From Lentisphaerota bacterium (GTDB lineage: Bacteria > Verrucomicrobiota > Lentisphaeria > Oligosphaerales > JABHEG01), in contig JABHEG010000320.1 in the NCBI GenBank assembly GCA_018676675.1, positions 1 to 64,000 on the forward strand: a stretch of 64,000 nucleotides of DNA. The letters are read 5' to 3'. The notes under the pieces are model-generated. The model saw only the letters and a list, made by a program, of their open reading frames with translations. It searched no databases and was not told where the DNA came from. Below, piece by piece: positions 7,864 to 15,487 of this stretch; position 1 is the first letter of the stretch, and each line of letters starts with the position of its first letter. The translations under genes and the position numbers were made by a program.

Positions 7864-9999
7864 TCAGTCGAGTTCCCCATCAGGAACGGGTAGAAATACC
7901 GTTGCCGTCGTGCCCACGCCTTCGCTCGAAACAAAGTCAAGGGTCCCCCCGTGCTCCTCAACGATCTTCGCTGATACAGCAAGCCCCAGCCCCGTTCCAC
8001 CAGTCTTCTTCTTCGTCGTAAAAAAGGGCTCGGTGAGTCTCCCGATGGAGTCAGCCGGGACTCCTGCTCCTTCGTCCGCGACAGAGATCACGACAACACG
8101 TCTCTCGACATCGACACCGACACCGACGCGGACCCCTTTACTCCGGTCCGGCAGGGACTGACAGGCGTTCTGAACCAAGTTGATGATCACTTGCTCCAGA
8201 CGCTGGAAGCTGCCACGCACCTTGGGGACGTCTGCCGCTTTCTCGACCACGAACTGCGTGGTCGACCTGGCGATGAGGTTGCTGGTAAGCGAAACGGCCG
8301 CGTCAACCATGCTCGAGATGTCCACATCCTCCGATGAACCGGCCATCTCCGGCCTCGAAAAGGACCGAAGCTCATCGACGATGCGCTTGATGCGCCGCGA
8401 TCCGTCCAGAATTCCCACCAGCAACCGGGGTAACGCCTCCCGAATCCGCGAGTACCGCATCTTGCCAATGACGAAATCTCCGTGCTCCTCAAAGCGTTCC
8501 TCGAGCACCGGCATGCAGGCCCGAAATGCCTGCTCGAGGACGGGAACGTTGAGCATGATGAAATTGTTGGGGTTGTTCACTTCGTGGGCGACTCCGGACA
8601 CCAGCGTCCCAAGCATCATCAGTTTATCCGTCTGGACCAACTCCTCCCGTTCCTCTTCGGCCCGTTTACGCTCGGAGATGTCCTGAATGGTGCCCTCATA
8701 GTACCGGACCCCCCCCAAGTCGTCCGCGAACGCACGAGCATCAATCGCTGTGTGGATAATCGTTCCATCACGTCTGCGCAGTTCGGCCTCATAGTTCCGA
8801 ATCAAGCCATCCTGCTCAAGCAGAGCCTTGAGACGATCCCGATCCGCCGTGGATACATAGGTATTGATGACGCTCACACCACTGAGCGATCCGGCATCCG
8901 AGTATCCCAGCAACTGACAGAGAGACTGGTTGGCTTCGACGATCTCCCCGTCTGGCGTCGTCCGATACACACCAATCGGGATGTTCTCAAAGAGATGGCG
9001 GTAGCGGGCTTCGCTCTCCTTGAGCGCATCCTCAGCCCGTTTCTGTTCGGTAATGTCGCGCAAGACGGTAATCACCCGCCCCACAGCATCACCGTCAAGA
9101 ACCGGGATCTTCCGCGTTTCGGTGATGATCTCAGTCCCACCTACCTGGTTCGCTTCGCGCGTCACGAGCGGTTGGCCACTCGAGAAGACTCGTTCGTACT
9201 CCTCCCGGACCCGAGCCGGCAGGAAGGGGAACACCTCGAAGACGGACCGCCCCATGACCTCTGTGCTCAGCTGGAGCCCCTCACACATGCGGGAGAAGGC
9301 GGCGTTGAAGAGCAGCATGTGGAGGTCACGATCAACGACGTGGACCATGTCCGTGAGGTGGTCCACGGTTGTGTGGTACAGCCGTTCCGAACGCTGCAGA
9401 GCAGCTTGCGTCCGCCCATGCCTGACGGCCTCCTCCTGAAGCTCACGGTTCACCTCCCGGAGGCTTGCCGTCCGTTCCTCAACCAACTGCTCCAGCTGGC
9501 GCCGATACTGATTGAGTTCGTCCCGAGCCTGCTTCCGCTCCGTCACATCCCGAAGCGCAAGCAGGAGACATGATTCGCCTTCCCATTCCGTTGTCGTGAC
9601 CCGCATTTCAGCGACGGCCAGCTGCTCTCCACCGAGAATATCCAGTTCCGTGGACTCCCCAGGGGCAACCAACGGGTAGCCAAAGGCTCTCCCCTCCAGA
9701 CCTTTCGCCGGTCGGTGGAACAGTGCCTCCGCGGCGGGATTCACGAACCGCACAATCCCTTCCGGACTGGCGACGATCATCCCATCGGCACTCGAGTCGA
9801 TGAGGTTCCGGTAGCTCCCTTCGGCCTTACGCAAAGCCCTCTCGGCGGCTTCACGTCGTCGGACCTCCTCCCGCAACGACAGGTTCAGTGCTTCCAGCTC
9901 AGCCCCTCGACCAGACGCGCTCCGTCGCCCTTCTCTGCGACTCCCCCCTGCCCCACCTCTGTCTGGCGTCAAATCCACCACGAGAAACCACCCGTCCAT
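7864..9999 (-). CDS. Soluble multi-PAS histidine kinase
   Basis: The 711-residue kinase has no membrane segment. Three PAS domains (about 60-155, 205-320, 330-445) with short coiled linkers precede a HisKA domain with phosphoacceptor His in GVAHEVNNPNN near residue 470. A HATPase with N-box NLVQNACQSL and G-boxes DEGAGVP and GTGLGLAVS follows. The H-box HEVNNPNN is common in large PAS kinases. The NtrC-type regulator follows after 10 nt, so they should form a two-component pair. With no periplasmic domain of its own, the kinase may take its signal from the neighbouring receptor proteins; that is inference. No clear ribosome site precedes ATG 9999, so the start is uncertain. Confidence 0.9.
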   Translation of the reverse strand: MDGWFLVVDLTPDRGGAGGSRREGRRSASGRGAELEALNLSLREEVRRREAAERALRKAEGSYRNLIDSSADGMIVASPEGIVRFVNPAAEALFHRPAKGLEGRAFGYPLVAPGESTELDILGGEQLAVAEMRVTTTEWEGESCLLLALRDVTERKQARDELNQYRRQLEQLVEERTASLREVNRELQEEAVRHGRTQAALQRSERLYHTTVDHLTDMVHVVDRDLHMLLFNAAFSRMCEGLQLSTEVMGRSVFEVFPFLPARVREEYERVFSSGQPLVTREANQVGGTEIITETRKIPVLDGDAVGRVITVLRDITEQKRAEDALKESEARYRHLFENIPIGVYRTTPDGEIVEANQSLCQLLGYSDAGSLSGVSVINTYVSTADRDRLKALLEQDGLIRNYEAELRRRDGTIIHTAIDARAFADDLGGVRYYEGTIQDISERKRAEEEREELVQTDKLMMLGTLVSGVAHEVNNPNNFIMLNVPVLEQAFRACMPVLEERFEEHGDFVIGKMRYSRIREALPRLLVGILDGSRRIKRIVDELRSFSRPEMAGSSEDVDISSMVDAAVSLTSNLIARSTTQFVVEKAADVPKVRGSFQRLEQVIINLVQNACQSLPDRSKGVRVGVGVDVERRVVVISVADEGAGVPADSIGRLTEPFFTTKKKTGGTGLGLAVSAKIVEEHGGTLDFVSSEGVGTTATVFLPVPDGELD

Positions 10000-10349
10000 G
10001 GCACAGTTGTGGCCTGTTTAGCTGCTAAACTTTCTCCCACCCTCTTCCAAAACTCCCCTCACCCCAGCTCCACCGCACGCGTCAAGCCGCTCCCAAGGGC
10101 TCGCGCACCCGCCTCTGCTCACAGACCTCCTGGGTCACAGTGGGCCCGCAGGGCAGGCGCAGTGAACTCCGCGCGAAACACAATAAAGACCGACGGTAGA
10201 GGCGTATCTGCAGAGATACGTGCTGCGCCCCCGCAGCACTCAGATAACACCACAACGCCAGTCGGTGAGACCCTTCTGTCGCACTGTCTCAGCCGTCCGT
10301 CCTTCCAAAGTGAATATACGGGCGGTAATCGGAACTGGCAACCGGCCTT
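10000..10349. other. Intergenic region between sulfatase and kinase genes
   Basis: The 350-bp gap lies between two minus-strand genes. Apart from the tandem hairpins at 10203-10238 I see no gene, repeat or strong promoter; short open frames here look like shadows. Confidence 0.5.
10203..10238 (-). terminator. Two adjacent hairpins downstream of the sulfatase
   Basis: Two perfect 7-bp stems lie back to back: CGTATCT-GCAG-AGATACG (10203-10220) and TGCTGCG with CGCAGCA around a C-rich loop (10221-10238). On the minus strand they follow the sulfatase stop by about 110 nt, and a short T-rich stretch comes after. They may terminate or stabilise the transcript; the U-tract is weak. Confidence 0.4.
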
Positions 10350-11819
10350 CTACGCGTCATGGACCTCGCACAGCCGCTTGTGGATAATGCGCTTGCGCTC
10401 TTCGTGGTCCTCAGTTGGGAAGGTCATCCCGATACGGTCAAAGAGGATTCGGTAGCCCCGCGCGTGGTTCAACTGAGTCGACATCAGGAACGTCAGCAGT
10501 CGGTCGCGCAGCCGCTGAGTCGTTCCCGCATGCCCCGGCTGACTGGCCAGATTGTCTGTCTCGCGGGGATCAGTCACCATGTCGAAAAGGCACTCCTTTC
10601 CACTCCTGCCGTGGGTGTACCACTTCCACTGCCGGTCCCGAACCATGTAGTTGAAGCTCTTACCGTTCGCGATCTCCGAGAAGACAGCGTCATGAACGTG
10701 ATCGGCCTGACCTGTCACAATCGGCAGCAGGGACATGCCCTGGCAGTAGTCGGGGATGTCGCCCCCGGCAAGATCCAGAAACGTGGGAAACAGATCGAGG
10801 AACGAAACCGGCGACGCGCTGCGGAATCCGCGGGTCTCCAGGGGTACAGCCGGTCCGCCGATGATGAGGGGAACGCGCACAGAGCCTTCCTCGAAACCAC
10901 ACTTGGAAACGATCCCATGTTCTCCCATGCGGTCACCGTGATCGACCGAGAACACGACCACGGTGTTCTCCCAGCTGCCACGTTTTTTCAGAGCCTCGAT
11001 GATCTCGCCCACGCGGTCGTCGAGATGGGTGATCTTGCCCATGTACTGAGCCGTCATCTCGGCAATGGCCTGGGGGGCATGCTTGGAGCGTTTCTCGTCG
11101 TAGTTCGGAGGCAGAATGACATCGTCCGGGTCGTACATCTCCGCATACTTTCCAGGTGCGCCAAGCGGCGTATGCGGCCCGGGAAAGCTGGCGCAGAGGA
11201 ACAGCGGTCTGTCGTTCGGTGCGCCTCGCAGGTAAGAAAGCGCCTGCCGACAGACGTACCCGTCAGGAGTGAGGTCCGGCGGCAGCGGAGACGGCCGCGC
11301 CGCGTATTGCCCATCCACGTACCGGTCCCCAATGTCCGTGATGAAGGCGTCAAGTAGTCCCCGTTCCTTCAACAGCCGACTATAGGCCGTGTTCAGGAAC
11401 GGCCCCTGAAACGGGGTAGACGTCTCTTCCGCCCAGTCCAGTCCGAGCTGGTCGTAGTAGTCACGGTACTCCTCGTAGTCCTGCCCCCACTCCATGCTGA
11501 AATAGTGGTACTTGCCAATCTTGGCCGTGGTGTACCCCGCTCCCTGCAGACAGCGGAACAGAGTCACCTGCTCCGCAGGGAAGAGCTTGCCTGTGTAGTT
11601 TGAGAAGAATCCGTGCGTGTGCGGATAGAGGCCACTGGCAAGAGAGACCCGCGCCGGCATGCACACTGGCGACGGTGTATACGCCGCGTCAAACATACAC
11701 CCATTGGCCGCCAGGGCATCAAGATGCGGTGTCCGCACCTGTGGGTGACCAGCGCACCCCAGATAGCGGGCGTTCCACTGGTCGCAGAAAATGAAAACAA
11801 TGTCGGGGCTGCTGGCCAT
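10350..11819 (-). CDS. Cys-type sulfatase, no signal peptide
   Basis: This 489-residue sulfatase has the formylglycine signature C-x-P-x-R as Cys53-Met-Pro-Ala-Arg57 in PVCMPARVSLASG. Metal-site residues near the N-terminus (DIVFIFCDQ) and the later SVDHGDRMGEHG block are typical of the family. It should hydrolyse sulfate esters once the Cys has been converted to formylglycine; no maturase was recognised in the window. It lacks an obvious export signal, unlike many carbohydrate sulfatases, so it may act in the cytoplasm on imported material. ATG 11819 is chosen because AAGGAGAG precedes it and the family's conserved start begins there. It lies 69 nt after the acetylesterase gene, probably in one operon. 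Confidence 0.93.
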   Translation of the reverse strand: MASSPDIVFIFCDQWNARYLGCAGHPQVRTPHLDALAANGCMFDAAYTPSPVCMPARVSLASGLYPHTHGFFSNYTGKLFPAEQVTLFRCLQGAGYTTAKIGKYHYFSMEWGQDYEEYRDYYDQLGLDWAEETSTPFQGPFLNTAYSRLLKERGLLDAFITDIGDRYVDGQYAARPSPLPPDLTPDGYVCRQALSYLRGAPNDRPLFLCASFPGPHTPLGAPGKYAEMYDPDDVILPPNYDEKRSKHAPQAIAEMTAQYMGKITHLDDRVGEIIEALKKRGSWENTVVVFSVDHGDRMGEHGIVSKCGFEEGSVRVPLIIGGPAVPLETRGFRSASPVSFLDLFPTFLDLAGGDIPDYCQGMSLLPIVTGQADHVHDAVFSEIANGKSFNYMVRDRQWKWYTHGRSGKECLFDMVTDPRETDNLASQPGHAGTTQRLRDRLLTFLMSTQLNHARGYRILFDRIGMTFPTEDHEERKRIIHKRLCEVHDA

Positions 11820-11888
11820 AGATTCTCTCCTTCCCTTCCCATCACGCGTCCAGAGCAGCTCCACAGAGAGCCGGCAGCGAGCCGAACG

Positions 11889-13478
11889 CTATGAGAGAAG
11901 GGCACTATCGGTCCTGAAGGGAGACGCGGGGAGGCCCTCCTCGTTGTACAGATTACAGCCGTCCGGATTCCCGCTCCAGGCATAACGGACGGCCACGGGA
12001 TTGGTCACTTCGGGATGGTACACAACGACTGCGTTCTCCTCAATTCGGGCATTGGCCCGAAGAAACCGACCGCTCGGACCGGAGACACCGAAATGCCTGA
12101 GAGGACCCCCGCCTCGCGCGACCAAACCCCGACCGGCTGAGGAGAAATACAGCCGAATTTCCTCACCTTCAACCTCCATGCGCTCATAGATCGGCCCCGA
12201 GGAAACCAAGCGCCGTCCGTAGGCGACCGAAAGGGCCGCCAAGTACAACCGATGCCCCACTGGAGCCTTGTTCGATGGGTGACAGTTCGTGGCGTCCCCA
12301 ACATCAATGGTAACGACCAACGCCGCCCCACTGGTTCCCCCGATCACGTTCCGCTGGGCATCCCGAAGCTCGGCCAACGGCGATGAGACAGGGCATTCCT
12401 CGGGCATGCCGCAGTTCGCCAGCTGAACCACGAGAAACGGCAGCTCAGGCTGGCTCCACCGAGCACGCCAGTCCTGAATCAGGCCCGCGAGCAATGCGCG
12501 ATACTCGCTGGCCCGGTCCACGTTGCTCTCCCCTTGATACCAGAGGACGCCCTTTATGCCGTAACGGCTCAACGGATGGACATTCGCGTTGAACAGACTG
12601 CCCGGACCATCAACGCAGTGGGGGTGACCATAGGGCGGTCGGATCCGCCGCCACCATTTGAGCATGACAGGCCACTGCGTCTGCTCGGCCTCAGGGAGAG
12701 AGTTCCACTCTGCGACATCTTTCCGCCAGACTTCGACAGACTGCTGGTACGCCGACTCGTCAGCCGTCGCGCCATCGTGTCGGGCGAGGATGGGGTGCAA
12801 GGAGGGATCAGCCCGAACTGCATCGATGCTGGTCCAGGCTTCGGCACACGTGCCTCCATAGCTGTTGTCGATCAGGCCAATAGGGATGCCCAGACCCAGG
12901 TGGAGATCCCGGGCAAAGAAGTAGCCGACGGCGCTGAACCACTGGGCGTTGGCCGGAGAACAGGCGTGCCAGCGATCCCCTTTCGGAAGATCGTGAACCG
13001 GCACCGAACTCGCCGCATGTGACACGCCATAGTAACGAACTGATGGGTACTGAGCAGCCGCGATTTCGCCCTCGGCGCTGTCGATCTTCGCAAGCGGCCA
13101 CTCCATGTTCGATTGTCCGGCACAGAGCCAGATGTCCCCCGAGAGGATATCCGCGATGGCAATCGTCCGGCCCCCGGAGCAGACGGTCATCGTGTAGGGA
13201 CCACCGACCGGCAGCGACCGAATCACCACACGCCATCGACCGTCTTCGCCCGAACGTGTAGGGAAGCGTTCCCCATCCACCTCAACAACCACGCCAGCCC
13301 CCCTCGGCGCAGTCCCCCAGACCCAGTTCTCCTGATCCCGCTGAAGCACCATCCCGTCAGAGAACAGCGGACAGACTGAAAATGGACGTTCTGCGAGGTC
13401 GAGACACGCCACCTCCGTGTCCACGTGCCGCGGCAGCAGTGTCCGATCCGTCGCAGTCCCTGGATCTGTCAAACCCAT
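11889..13478 (-). CDS. Sialate O-acetylesterase family hydrolase
   Basis: The 529-residue protein belongs to the SGNH-type sialate 9-O-acetylesterase family. It has the entry motif LFSDGMVLQRD (39-49), the nucleophile block CAGQSNMEWPL with Ser123, the GVLWYQGESN block and the C-terminal GDATNCHPSNK block that supplies Asp and His. These enzymes remove acetyl esters from sialic acids or other acetylated sugars. No signal peptide is obvious. The GGGAGGA stretch sits unusually close to ATG 13478, but the conserved domain leaves little choice of start. With the sulfatase downstream it suggests removal of ester decorations from a complex glycan. Confidence 0.92.
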   Translation of the reverse strand: MGLTDPGTATDRTLLPRHVDTEVACLDLAERPFSVCPLFSDGMVLQRDQENWVWGTAPRGAGVVVEVDGERFPTRSGEDGRWRVVIRSLPVGGPYTMTVCSGGRTIAIADILSGDIWLCAGQSNMEWPLAKIDSAEGEIAAAQYPSVRYYGVSHAASSVPVHDLPKGDRWHACSPANAQWFSAVGYFFARDLHLGLGIPIGLIDNSYGGTCAEAWTSIDAVRADPSLHPILARHDGATADESAYQQSVEVWRKDVAEWNSLPEAEQTQWPVMLKWWRRIRPPYGHPHCVDGPGSLFNANVHPLSRYGIKGVLWYQGESNVDRASEYRALLAGLIQDWRARWSQPELPFLVVQLANCGMPEECPVSSPLAELRDAQRNVIGGTSGAALVVTIDVGDATNCHPSNKAPVGHRLYLAALSVAYGRRLVSSGPIYERMEVEGEEIRLYFSSAGRGLVARGGGPLRHFGVSGPSGRFLRANARIEENAVVVYHPEVTNPVAVRYAWSGNPDGCNLYNEEGLPASPFRTDSALLS

Positions 13479-13559
13479 TCCTCCCGGGGCACGGACACAC
13501 TCCGTGCCCTTCGAAGCCCCAGCGATCGCCCCATGCCACGCAATCTCTGAGGGAATCGT

Positions 13560-13796
13560 TCAGTAAGTGAACAGCTCTGCCATGGCATACGGTCTCTCAG
13601 TGCACGCATTCAGTGCCCTGCAAACCTTACCTTTGCTGTTCGCAGTCAGGCGTCTTCCTTTGCAGGCCCGGGCCACCATCTTGTGGGTAATCTGTTCGGT
13701 GGAGGCCGAGACCAGATCCGGCGCGCGCAGACCATGCTCGGCCATGATCTGCACGATAGGCTGTTCGCCAAGATTGCGCTCAATCTCATGGTTCAT
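13560..13796 (-). CDS. 78-residue helical protein, possible helix-turn-helix regulator
   Basis: This small basic protein begins MNHEIERNLGEQPI and contains QITHKMVARACKGRRLT followed by a KVCRALN helix. That spacing resembles a compact Cro/XRE-like DNA-binding helix-turn-helix. I recall similar small uncharacterised proteins in PVC bacteria but cannot name a family. A GTGAGGAGA ribosome site lies about 10 nt before the ATG. It stands alone between the acetylesterase and the sialidase-like gene, so it could regulate this island; this is inference. Confidence 0.7.
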   Translation of the reverse strand: MNHEIERNLGEQPIVQIMAEHGLRAPDLVSASTEQITHKMVARACKGRRLTANSKGKVCRALNACTERPYAMAELFTY

Positions 13797-14141
13797 AGTC
13801 GGGAATTCTCCTCACGACGCAGCGTCCTACCATGTGACGCGAATGGCAATGTCTCTTGGGACGGTCCTAACTCACAGACCGTGAACGTGCGATAGCATTT
13901 CATGCCATTCTCCAGGTCATATCTTCACTCCCCTCCGCGGTCGCCTCCCGCACACCACAATGTAGGCGACCGACCGCCGACCGCAATCAAACAACGGACG
14001 GTCGTCCGAACCGCAACAGACAGTTGCCGTCAAGGCAGTGTTCGAGCCCGGCTGTGAAGCACGCCGGTCCGCCATTACAGTGCGGTAAGGCCCCGGCGCA
14101 CGCGGACGCCTCCCATCAACAAGCCATAGGGACGGTCAGAT
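13797..14141. other. Divergent intergenic region with repeated GGACGGTC
   Basis: The 345-bp gap lies between the 78-residue protein (minus) and the sialidase-like gene (plus). The octamer GGACGGTC occurs three times, at 13859-13866, 13996-14003 and 14130-14137. The first is part of the inverted repeat ACGGTC-N10-GACCGT (13861-13882) and the second of the palindrome CGGACG-GT-CGTCCG. No convincing -35/-10 pair was seen. Confidence 0.45.
13995..14008. promoter_or_regulatory. Palindrome CGGACG-GT-CGTCCG, possible operator
   Basis: Six-base perfect arms are separated by two bases. It lies about 135 bp upstream of the sialidase-like gene and contains one of the three GGACGGTC copies. Operator function is inference. 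Confidence 0.35.
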
Positions 14142-15359
14142 ATGTGGAATAGCAGGTCCTTGGGACTCACAGGAGTACTGATCATGACAGCTGCTCACGG
14201 CGCAGAACTGAGGATCGACGGCAGTGCCCGGGAGACGGAGAAGTACACGATCATCTTCGACTATGTGCAGCAACCGGTGGGGGCCAAAGGCAGTTGGTTC
14301 CAGCCGCGCCCGACAGCGATCCCCGCCAAGGACGACGGGATCCACGCCATCATGACCGTGCAACGGGCTCTCCCCGGGGCCTCAGACTACTTCTCCGGAT
14401 TCAGCGTCAGCGCGACCGTTGACGCAGGCAAGACGTGGTCATCTCCCCGCCAGGAGCCTGCCCTCGGCTGGCGCCAACACGAAGACGGCATCACTGAAGG
14501 CATCTGCGACTTCACCCTCGGCTACCACGCACCAACTGCCAAAGTCCTTGCCATCGGACACTCCACCCGATACCGCGGCAAGCAGCTCGCCTACAAGAGC
14601 CACGGTCGTGATGTGATGGTCTCTGCCTATGATCCACACAGCAAGAACTGGTCATTACCCCAGCGCCTGGATTTGGGCAACCGTGACCAGTACTTCCTCT
14701 GCGGCACGCATGGCCAATGGCTCACTGAACCAGATGGCTCACTGCTCATCCCCGTCTACTACACGGACCGCAAGGGCGCCGGAACGTTCCTGCTCAAAGG
14801 TATCGTGGTCCGTTGCGCGTTTGACGGCAAAGAACTCACGATGACCAAACTGGGTAAAGAACTGGTCCACCCCGTCCGCCGAGGTCTCTACGAGAAATCC
14901 CTCACGGTCTTCCGCGGGCGGTACTACATGACCATGCGGAACGATCAGAAAGGCTATGTCGCTGTCAGCGATGACGGCCTCGACTTCGCCGCCCACAAAG
15001 CGTGGGTATTTGACGACGGTACAGACCTGGGCAGCTACAACACCCAGCAGAAGTGGGTGACACACAGTGATGCACTGTACCTGGTCTACACGAGGCGTGG
15101 GGCCGACAACGACCACATCATGCGTCACCGAGCGCCGCTGTTCATGGCCCAGGTCGACCCCAAACGCCTCTGCGTACTCCGCAGGACGGAGCAGATCGTC
15201 GTACCGGAACGCGGATACGCAATCGGGAACTTCGATGCGACGACCGTTAACAGGCAGGAAACCTGGATCACTGTCGGGGGGAAGAAGCCGACTCCCGGCT
15301 TCCACCTCACCCGCATCCGCTGGAAGCAACCGAACCAACTCGCGGGACGGGTGAACTGA
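14142..15359 (+). CDS. Secreted sialidase-like six-bladed propeller protein
   Basis: The 405-residue protein starts with a short signal-like segment (about residues 5-20) ending AAHGAE. The body resembles the BNR/exo-sialidase superfamily, with FSVSATVDAGKTWSSPRQEP giving an Asp-box-like S-x-D-x-G-x-T-W, and repeated beta-rich segments. Proteins of this type cleave terminal sugars or bind glycans; the exact substrate cannot be read from the sequence. An alternative start at 14184 has a better ribosome site (AGGAG) but would remove the export signal. It sits next to the acetylesterase and sulfatase, which fits decorated-glycan breakdown. Confidence 0.75.
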   Translation: MWNSRSLGLTGVLIMTAAHGAELRIDGSARETEKYTIIFDYVQQPVGAKGSWFQPRPTAIPAKDDGIHAIMTVQRALPGASDYFSGFSVSATVDAGKTWSSPRQEPALGWRQHEDGITEGICDFTLGYHAPTAKVLAIGHSTRYRGKQLAYKSHGRDVMVSAYDPHSKNWSLPQRLDLGNRDQYFLCGTHGQWLTEPDGSLLIPVYYTDRKGAGTFLLKGIVVRCAFDGKELTMTKLGKELVHPVRRGLYEKSLTVFRGRYYMTMRNDQKGYVAVSDDGLDFAAHKAWVFDDGTDLGSYNTQQKWVTHSDALYLVYTRRGADNDHIMRHRAPLFMAQVDPKRLCVLRRTEQIVVPERGYAIGNFDATTVNRQETWITVGGKKPTPGFHLTRIRWKQPNQLAGRVN

Positions 15360-15487
15360 GTGGCGTCTTCTCCTCCACGGCCGCCTGATCCGCAGTCGGA
15401 GGGCAGACCAGCCGTGCGGAGGCCCGTGGAAGAGGCTACATTGGCACGATCGGCAGCCCCCTTTCCAGTCCAGGACACCCCAGGCCA

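Noticed and set aside
14036..14052. TTCGAGCCC stretch resembling a tRNA T-loop
   Set aside because: No acceptor, D or anticodon stems can be paired around it.
15442..15456. TGGCACG sequence resembling a sigma54 -24 element before the multidomain hydrolase
   Set aside because: The GC expected ten bases after GG is not in register, so the promoter geometry is wrong.
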